From: Gordonia asplenii
GTDB lineage: Bacteria; Actinomycetota; Actinomycetes; Mycobacteriales; Mycobacteriaceae
Assembly (NCBI RefSeq): GCF_012933505.1
Contig: NZ_JABBNB010000007.1
Location: forward strand, 62,001-126,000
Length of the DNA stretch: 64,000 bases
Direction of reading: 5' to 3'
Below, one piece after another: positions 58,555 through 64,000 of the stretch (the stretch's first letter is position 1; the number at the start of each line of letters is the position of its first letter). The notes below the pieces were generated by a model that saw only the letters and a program-made list of their open reading frames with translations, did no database searches and had not been told where the DNA came from. The translations under genes were made by a program, and so were the position numbers.

Positions 58555-59403
58555 TCACGCCAACCGAGTTATCTCCACGACGACGTCGAGATCCGACGCC
58601 CCGCCGCCGGTATAGATGCCTTTGAGCGGCGGCACGTCGGAGTAGTCGCGCCCGACGCCCACGCCGATGTGCAGTTCGGTGATCGACTTGTTGTTGGTCG
58701 GGTCGATGCCCCACCATGCGCCGGTCCAGGCCTCCACCCACGCGTGACTCTCGCCTTCGACCGCCTCGCCGATCTCCGCCACCGCCTTCGGGTGCAGGTA
58801 TCCCGAGACGTAGCGCGCCGGAATGCCGAGACTCCTCAGCATCAGCAGCGTCAGATGCGCATAGTCCTGGCAGACGCCCTTGCGTTCCTTCCACGCCTCG
58901 ACGGCGGTGGTGTGCACGCCGGTGGTCCCTGGAACGTAGTCCATCTCGGCGTGCACCCACTTGGCGACGGCGGTCACCGCGTCAGCCGGGCTGAGCCCCT
59001 TGGTGATCCGTTTCGCCGTCGCCGCCAGCGCACGGTTCTTCGGGACATATGTCGTGGGCGTGAGCATTTCGTCGTAGCGATCCAGAACGAAGTCGCTGCG
59101 CAGATCGTCCCAGTCGGTGCCGGCCGCGACCTCGGGCAGTTCCTCGTTCTCCGTTTCGACCACCGACGTCCCCGACACTTCGAGTTCTTCATGCGGCGCA
59201 TGCAGGTCGAAGGCGGTGACCACGGTGCCGAAATAGTCGGTGTAGCGATACTGCCTCGACGCCGGGGCGGTCTCGACGCGGTCGACGATCACGTTCTGCC
59301 GGTTGTCATTTCGCGGAGTGAGCCGAGCCTCGTTGAACGACGAGGTGACCGGGCCGTTGTAGGCGAAGCCGGTGGCGTGCACGATCCGCAGGCGCGCGGT
59401 CAT
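58555..59403 (-). CDS. Transglutaminase-like peptidase of the ATP-grasp operon
   Basis: A 282-residue protein with Cys178 in GVCQDYAHL, His220 in ESHAWVEAW and Asp234 in WGIDPTNNK, a complete catalytic triad. The N-terminal part (1-110) is the bacterial transglutaminase-associated beta domain. Its ATG overlaps the alpha-E stop. In the known gene trio (ATP-grasp, alpha-E, transglutaminase) it is thought to cut or transfer peptide bonds made by the ligase. Product unknown. Confidence 0.9.
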   Translation of the reverse strand: MTARLRIVHATGFAYNGPVTSSFNEARLTPRNDNRQNVIVDRVETAPASRQYRYTDYFGTVVTAFDLHAPHEELEVSGTSVVETENEELPEVAAGTDWDDLRSDFVLDRYDEMLTPTTYVPKNRALAATAKRITKGLSPADAVTAVAKWVHAEMDYVPGTTGVHTTAVEAWKERKGVCQDYAHLTLLMLRSLGIPARYVSGYLHPKAVAEIGEAVEGESHAWVEAWTGAWWGIDPTNNKSITELHIGVGVGRDYSDVPPLKGIYTGGGASDLDVVVEITRLA

Positions 59404-60362
59404 CGAACCTCCTGAACAGTCGGCCGCGCGTTGGCGTCGGCCCACGCGACGTACTGTGAGATGTGGAAATTATCGGCCGCGATGGATTCGCTGACGGCGC
59501 GGCAGGTGGCTTGGATGTCGAGCAGCCGCGATTCCAGATCGACGAGCAGCCGGCCCGGTTCGAGGAATTCCAGTGAACTGCGTGCCCGACCCAGCATCAT
59601 CAACGCGCTCGACTGTTCACCGACGCGGCTCGGTCGCTTCTCCAATTCCGCGAGATTGACTTCGGCGACGCGCAGCGCGTGAAAGATCGACCGCGGGAAC
59701 AAACGATCCAGGACCATGAATTCGACGACGTTCTCGGCGTCGAGCAAGCCCCGATAGGTACGCAGGTAGGTGTCGTGCGCACCCGCCGAGACCAAGACAC
59801 TGACCCACGACGGCGAACTGTTGCGGTCACCCGCACGCGAGAGCAGCATGCGAACCGTCATGTCGACGCGTTCGACGGAGCGCCCCACCAGCAGGTAGCG
59901 GTAGCCGTCGTCGTGCGAGAGCGTCGCGTCGGCCAGCCCGGCGAACATCGCGGCGCGGTTCTTGACGTAGGCGAGGTACTCGTGCGGCCCCAAACGGCGG
60001 GCCCGGCGCTCGGCGTCGGACAGTCCGTTGTAGGTGCTGTTGAGGCACTCCCACATCTCGCTGGACGTGACTTCCCTTGCACCGCGGGCATTTTCACGTG
60101 CCGAGGAGATAAGGTCGGCGATCGACCCGGTGACGTCGCGGTCGTAGGCGAGGTATTCCGCGAGCGACCAGACGTCCCAGTCGGCCGATGCGTCCGGGTC
60201 GAACCCGAGGACCGCCAGGACCAGACGGGCGGCGCGGTTCGGGTCGGCCGTCGGCTCTTCCAGGAGCTGATGAACGGCGACGTCGAGGATGCGGGCGATG
60301 TCGTCGGCCCGCTCGACGTATCGTCCGATCCAGTACAGCGATTCGGCATTACGCGCCAACAC
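59400..60362 (-). CDS. Alpha-E domain protein (DUF403)
   Basis: A 320-residue all-helical protein, VLARNAESLYWIGRYVERAD at the start and repeated Arg/Glu-rich helices after. GTG at 60362 has GGAGG 8 nt upstream and overlaps the ATP-grasp gene by 14 nt. It always travels with the circularly permuted ATP-grasp gene; a binding partner role is inferred by others. It has no catalytic motif I can name. Confidence 0.9.
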   Translation of the reverse strand: MLARNAESLYWIGRYVERADDIARILDVAVHQLLEEPTADPNRAARLVLAVLGFDPDASADWDVWSLAEYLAYDRDVTGSIADLISSARENARGAREVTSSEMWECLNSTYNGLSDAERRARRLGPHEYLAYVKNRAAMFAGLADATLSHDDGYRYLLVGRSVERVDMTVRMLLSRAGDRNSSPSWVSVLVSAGAHDTYLRTYRGLLDAENVVEFMVLDRLFPRSIFHALRVAEVNLAELEKRPSRVGEQSSALMMLGRARSSLEFLEPGRLLVDLESRLLDIQATCRAVSESIAADNFHISQYVAWADANARPTVQEVR

Positions 60363-62055
60363 CGCGATCACCTCCCACACGTGCGTTCTGCTGTTGTTGC
60401 TGCTGTTGCTGCGACGCCGAGAAATCCGGACCCGACGCCGCGGGCTGCGGCTGTTTGACGGCCGACTCGGCGACCACCTTGTCGTCGTCGTTTTCGGCTT
60501 CCCGCGGCGCGGTTCGCGACGCCAGAACCCAGGTGTCCTTCGATCCGCCGCCCTGGCTGGAGTTGACGACGAGCGATCCCTCCGGCAGTGCGACGCGCGT
60601 CAGGCCGCCGGGCAGCACCCAGACCGAGTCGCCGTCGTTGACGGCGAATGGCCGCAGGTCGATGTGCCGCGGCACCAGGGCGTCGCCGATCTTGGTGGGC
60701 GTCGTCGACAACTGCACCACCGGCTGCGCGATCCAGCCGCGGGGGTTGTTGCGGATCTTGCGGGTGAGCGTCGCCAGTTCGTCTGCGGTGGCCTCTGGCC
60801 CGAAGACGATTCCGTAGCCGCCGGATCCGTCGACCGGCTTGACGACGAGTTCCTCGATGCGGTCGAGCACTTCTTCACACTCGGCGTCGAGCCAGCAGCG
60901 CAGGGTGTCGACGTTGGCCAGCGACGGCTTCTCGCCAAGGTAGTACTCAATGATCTCCGGGACGTAGGTGTAGATCAATTTGTCGTCCGCGACGCCATTG
61001 CCGACGGCGCTGGAGATCACGACGTTGCCCGCTCGAGCCGCGTTGACCAGACCTGCGACACCCAGCATCGAGTCGGGACGGAACTGCATCGGGTCGAGGA
61101 ACTCGTCGTCGATGCGGCGGTAGATCACGTCGACGCGCTGCTCGCCGTCGGTGGTGCGCATGTAGACGACGTTGTCGCGGCAGAACAGGTCACGGCCTTC
61201 GACGAGTTCGACGCCCATCTGCCGTGCGAGCAGCGAATGCTCGAAGTAGGCGGAGTTGGCGACGCCGGGCGTGAGCACGACGACGGTGGGGTCGGATTCG
61301 TTGACGACGGCGGCCTTGCGCAGCGCGCGAAGCAGGTGGCTCGGGTAGTCGGCGACCGGCCGGACCCGGTAGGAGGAGAACAGATCCGGGAACACCCGGG
61401 CCATCGTGCGCCGGTTGGTCATCACGTAGGACACGCCGGACGGTGAGCGGACGTTGTCTTCGAGGACGCGGAATTCGCCCTTCTCGTCACGGATCAGGTC
61501 GATTCCCGCGACGTGGATGCGGACGCCGTTGGGCGGGCGGATGTTGGCGGCTTGCCGGTGAAAGTGCTCGCAGGAGACCACGAGTCGCTTGGGCACGACG
61601 CCGTCGCGCAAGATCTGCTGGTCGCCGTAGACGTCGTCGAGGAACATCTCCAGCGCGGCAACCCGTTGTGCGATACCGGTTTCCAGCTTCGACCATTCTG
61701 CGGCGGAGAGCACGCGCGGCACGACGTCGAGCGGGAACGGCCGTTCCTTGCCGGAGAGCGAGAAGGTGATGCCTTGGTCGATGAAGGCGCGTCCGAGGGC
61801 ATCGACGCGGTTCTGGATGTCGCTGCTGTCGGTCTCCGACATCGCCCGCAGCACACCCCGGTACGGTGCCCGGACTCCGCCCGAGGCGTCGAACATCTCG
61901 TCATAGGCGGCCGATGCGCGCGGCTCGCCCTGCGCGTATGCCGCGAAGATGTCGGTCGTGTCGAGGCCGTCCGGCGTCGATTTCTCCCTAGTCGTTTTCG
62001 CCCGCTTCGCTGGGGGTTTGACCTTGGTTGCTGCTGGTGCGGTCGCGGCGTTCAT
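60349..62055 (-). CDS. Circularly permuted ATP-grasp ligase with polyglutamine tail
   Basis: A 568-residue ATP-dependent carboxylate-amine ligase-like protein. Permuted ATP-grasp blocks are spread over 70-480: RIHVAGIDLIRDEKGEFRVLEDN, SYVMTNRR, VVKPVDGSGGYGIVFGP and HIDLRPFAVNDG. An N-terminal Lys/Pro/Ala-rich tail (1-30) is disordered. The C-terminus past 500 is low complexity and carries eight consecutive Gln, encoded by mixed CAG and CAA. Homologues in M. tuberculosis lack the polyQ as far as I recall. Heads the trio with alpha-E and transglutaminase. Confidence 0.92.
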   Translation of the reverse strand: MNAATAPAATKVKPPAKRAKTTREKSTPDGLDTTDIFAAYAQGEPRASAAYDEMFDASGGVRAPYRGVLRAMSETDSSDIQNRVDALGRAFIDQGITFSLSGKERPFPLDVVPRVLSAAEWSKLETGIAQRVAALEMFLDDVYGDQQILRDGVVPKRLVVSCEHFHRQAANIRPPNGVRIHVAGIDLIRDEKGEFRVLEDNVRSPSGVSYVMTNRRTMARVFPDLFSSYRVRPVADYPSHLLRALRKAAVVNESDPTVVVLTPGVANSAYFEHSLLARQMGVELVEGRDLFCRDNVVYMRTTDGEQRVDVIYRRIDDEFLDPMQFRPDSMLGVAGLVNAARAGNVVISSAVGNGVADDKLIYTYVPEIIEYYLGEKPSLANVDTLRCWLDAECEEVLDRIEELVVKPVDGSGGYGIVFGPEATADELATLTRKIRNNPRGWIAQPVVQLSTTPTKIGDALVPRHIDLRPFAVNDGDSVWVLPGGLTRVALPEGSLVVNSSQGGGSKDTWVLASRTAPREAENDDDKVVAESAVKQPQPAASGPDFSASQQQQQQQQNARVGGDRGVGA

Positions 62056-62135
62056 CGGCTTATCGTGCTACAAAGTCCACCCCGCCGCATTGCAAACAGA
62101 TTACGAACGTGTGACCGCGCCCCCGGGGTCGTCGG

Positions 62136-63254
62136 CTATCGGCGCACGGCGGCTGTCACACGACGTTGTGCGCGGCGAACGACGTTGCGCGCCTTAGTTT
62201 CCCACCGAGGACGTACTCGCGGCAGCGGAGCCCGCTGGACCAGCTCGGCGATGAGGTCAAGAGCCACGGTCAGCACTTCGTCCTGCGTCGGGCCGTCATG
62301 CGTCGAGGCTGACGATTCGGCTGCGACATCGAGGTCATCGAGGGTCCCGACGACGCTGTATCCGGCGTCGGCGACCGCGCCGATCATGCGCGACGCCTGT
62401 GCGGCGGCCCAATCTCGTTGTGCAGGTCCGAGTTCCGCCGGCGGCCCGGCGGCGTCGGCGAAGAGGATCTCGCCGATGAGCTGCCCTTTGACGATGCGTT
62501 CGTAGCGGGCCCAGTCAATGCTGTCCGGTTGCAGACGGTCGTTAAGGCGCCGGAGGAATTCGGTCTGCGTCGCCGACAGCGACGCGTTGGCAGTCGGGAC
62601 GGTTTCGGTGAGTTGCGTGGCGTCGACGCCGAGTGCGAGGAGAAAGCGCTCCCACAGCGAGTCGCTCGAACCCTTCGCCGGGACCGTGACGATGTGGATG
62701 CGTTCGGCCGGTACGTACTGCTCCCATCGCTTGAGGATGGTGACGTAGTCCTGGAATTCCCAGAACGGACCTTCTTCGCCGACGGGCAGCGACGGATCGT
62801 CGGCGATCGCGGCGACGCGCTGCACGAATTCGTCCAGGCGTGCCCGACGCTGATTCTTCACGTTCTCCTGCCACACCGACGGCAGTTGCCTGCCGAGGTC
62901 GCGAACCGTCACCACAACGTGGATCTCGTCCGCGAAGGACAGGTCGCGTGTGAGTTGCCCCACTTGTTCGGCCGTCGCGGTAGCGAACAATTCGTGTGAC
63001 AGCAGCGCGTTTCCGTTCCACGCACGCATCTGCGCGACCATCGTCGGCCACGCCTTCGCGTGTTCGGGATCAACCCAGTCGAGGTAGCGACCCGGCTGCA
63101 GGTGTACTGCCGCATGGAAGTGGTCGTCGATGGCGTTGCCGGGATAGAGCAGGTCAGCGACGCGCAGCGCGATGTCGCGGTTACGCCAGAGTCTGTCCTG
63201 CAGGTGCGTCGTCCCGGTCTTGGGCAGTCCGATGTGCACATAAACCGATGACAT
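62136..63254 (-). CDS. Sulfotransferase-family protein
   Basis: A 372-residue protein opening with the PAPS-binding loop GLPKTGTTHLQ (9-19). A second element, VVVTVRDLGRQLPSVWQE near 115, fits the 3'-phosphate site. The 340-372 tail is Arg-rich. Mycolic-acid bacteria use such enzymes to sulfate glycolipids. Acceptor unknown; the PAPS donor would need an APS kinase, not seen in this window. Not found at this place in M. tuberculosis as I recall, so possibly acquired. Confidence 0.78.
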   Translation of the reverse strand: MSSVYVHIGLPKTGTTHLQDRLWRNRDIALRVADLLYPGNAIDDHFHAAVHLQPGRYLDWVDPEHAKAWPTMVAQMRAWNGNALLSHELFATATAEQVGQLTRDLSFADEIHVVVTVRDLGRQLPSVWQENVKNQRRARLDEFVQRVAAIADDPSLPVGEEGPFWEFQDYVTILKRWEQYVPAERIHIVTVPAKGSSDSLWERFLLALGVDATQLTETVPTANASLSATQTEFLRRLNDRLQPDSIDWARYERIVKGQLIGEILFADAAGPPAELGPAQRDWAAAQASRMIGAVADAGYSVVGTLDDLDVAAESSASTHDGPTQDEVLTVALDLIAELVQRAPLPRVRPRWETKARNVVRRAQRRVTAAVRR

Positions 63255-63433
63255 GGGTCAACCATACGATCACGCTGATCTCAATTCGCCGACCGCCCGA
63301 CGACGCCGACGGCGATTTGGGCGTCACGCACTGTCAGGGTAAAGTGAATCGCTGACCGCCGAACCCCGGAATCCTCCGTGTGGGTTCGCATCAGCAACAC
63401 TCAACACGAGCAACATGAAAAGGGTAGAAACGC

Positions 63434-63694
63434 GTGGCAAACATCAAGTCGCAGGTTAAGCGGATCCGCACCAACGAGGCGGCCCGTCGTCGCAACCAGT
63501 CGGCCAAGTCGGCGCTGCGCACCGCGATCCGTAACTTCCGCGAGGCCGTCGACGCCGGCGAGAAGGACAAGGCCGAGACCCTGCTGACCAGCACCAGCCG
63601 CCAGCTCGACAAGGCCGCATCGAAGGGCATCATCCACGCCAACCAGGCCGCCAACAAGAAGTCGGCGATGGCGCTGGCCGTCAACAAGCTCTGA
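63434..63694 (+). CDS. rpsT: 30S ribosomal protein S20
   Basis: An 86-residue, Lys/Ala/Arg-rich helical protein ([21 protein letters not shown]...). It binds 16S rRNA early in 30S assembly. GTG start, with AAAGGG 9-14 nt upstream. A TAAAGT box at about 63341-63346 may be the -10. Converges on holA across a strong terminator. Confidence 0.97.
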   Translation: MANIKSQVKRIRTNEAARRRNQSAKSALRTAIRNFREAVDAGEKDKAETLLTSTSRQLDKAASKGIIHANQAANKKSAMALAVNKL

Positions 63695-63729
63695 CGCTTT
63701 CCCAGAGTCTTTCTCGAACCTCAGTCTTT

Positions 63730-63771
63730 CCGAAACCCCGGTGACACGCCACGCTGTCGCCGGGGTTTCGG
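63730..63771. terminator. Bidirectional terminator between rpsT and holA
   Basis: A perfect 12-bp stem, CCGAAACCCCGG at 63730-63741 and CCGGGGTTTCGG at 63760-63771, 18-nt loop, between convergent genes. Confidence 0.8.
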
Positions 63772-63835
63772 CGTCGGGCGGTAGCCGAGCACCCGCGAGC
63801 CACCGGCCGAAGTGCTCAACCGGTCCACACTCGCC

Positions 63836-64000
63836 CTACCGTCGGCTCCGCTCCGGCCGGAGACCCGCGATCCGCGCGACCGCGTGTTCGAGCGCGAAAT
63901 CCGCGTCTGCCGCTTGACCTTTCACATCGCCGTTCAGCGCGGCGACGATGACCAGTGCCCGCGCGATCGACTCCGAATCCCACGCTCGGGCCTGCGCCTG
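63836..64000 (-). CDS. holA: DNA polymerase III delta subunit, C-terminal end (partial)
   Basis: The last 54 codons of a minus-strand gene running off the window: QAQARAWDSESIARALVIVA...NGDVKG...ADFALEHAVARIAGL, then TAG at 63838-63836. The pattern (helix, DVKG, A.YALE.AV) is that of HolA, the clamp-loader delta subunit, and rpsT-holA convergence is the mycobacterial arrangement. Confidence 0.8.
   Translation of the reverse strand, partial: QAQARAWDSESIARALVIVAALNGDVKGQAADADFALEHAVARIAGLRPERSRR

Overview
The window is high-GC DNA from a mycolic-acid actinobacterium (order Mycobacteriales). The gene order dnaG, dgt, glyS, smtB-zur, uppS-recO, era, ybeY, phoH, rsmE-dnaJ2-hrcA, hemW, sirA-cysH, cysA-cysW-cysT-subI, lepA, transglutaminase/alpha-E/ATP-grasp, rpsT, holA follows, from memory, the Mycobacterium tuberculosis Rv2343c-Rv2413c segment. 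Dispersed fold-back repeats built on 'GGTTGAGC...GTCGAAACC' make Gordonia or a close relative my best guess; the genus is an inference.

Layout. 1-1000: window edge with a broken lipoprotein start, a fold-back repeat and a small palindrome array. 1002-5245: FBP (FusB-like) zinc protein, a tRNA with CAU anticodon, a long GAPDH and dnaG. 5483-11533: one 2016-residue DUF4011/SF1-helicase protein with a transglutaminase-like N-terminus and a Vsr-like nuclease domain, standing alone beside dnaG and looking acquired. 11662-22171: TetR/flavin-oxidase pair, dgt, a cold-shock protein, glyS, HxlR and MaoC genes, the SmtB-Zur zinc switch, a repeat island, and the uppS-recO group. 22453-32809: a long minus-strand run (hrcA, dnaJ2, rsmE, esterase, phoH, ybeY, CNNM protein, deaminase-fold protein, era, DUF3533 protein). 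phoH carries an in-frame intein with the class 3 WCT signature.

32926-40479: a small conserved protein, hemW, then a sulfate-assimilation operon (sirA-cysH-cysD-cysN-sirohydrochlorin chelatase) headed by a 29-codon cysteine-containing leader peptide. 40524-50621: a second fold-back repeat, AraC/hydrolase pair, SGNH hydrolase, an acyltransferase with a huge acidic tail, and the sulfate ABC transporter. 50771-56645: two tiny membrane proteins, an M3 peptidase, lepA (probably started from ATT), a hydrolase, a secreted DUF4189 protein and an orphan MazF/PemK-type toxin. 56661-57363: palindrome array and a 264-bp duplication. 57631-64000: a polysaccharide deacetylase lipoprotein, the transglutaminase/alpha-E/ATP-grasp operon, a sulfotransferase-like gene, rpsT and the end of holA.

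How the genes work together. The two sulfur blocks import sulfate, activate it to APS, and reduce it to sulfite and then sulfide; the chelatase makes siroheme for SirA and the leader peptide probably senses cysteine. The minus-strand run is a stress, RNA-processing and ribosome-maturation neighbourhood. The likeliest unusual systems are the PhoH class 3 intein, the solitary giant helicase, the cysteine leader, the non-canonical lepA start and the two repeat families.
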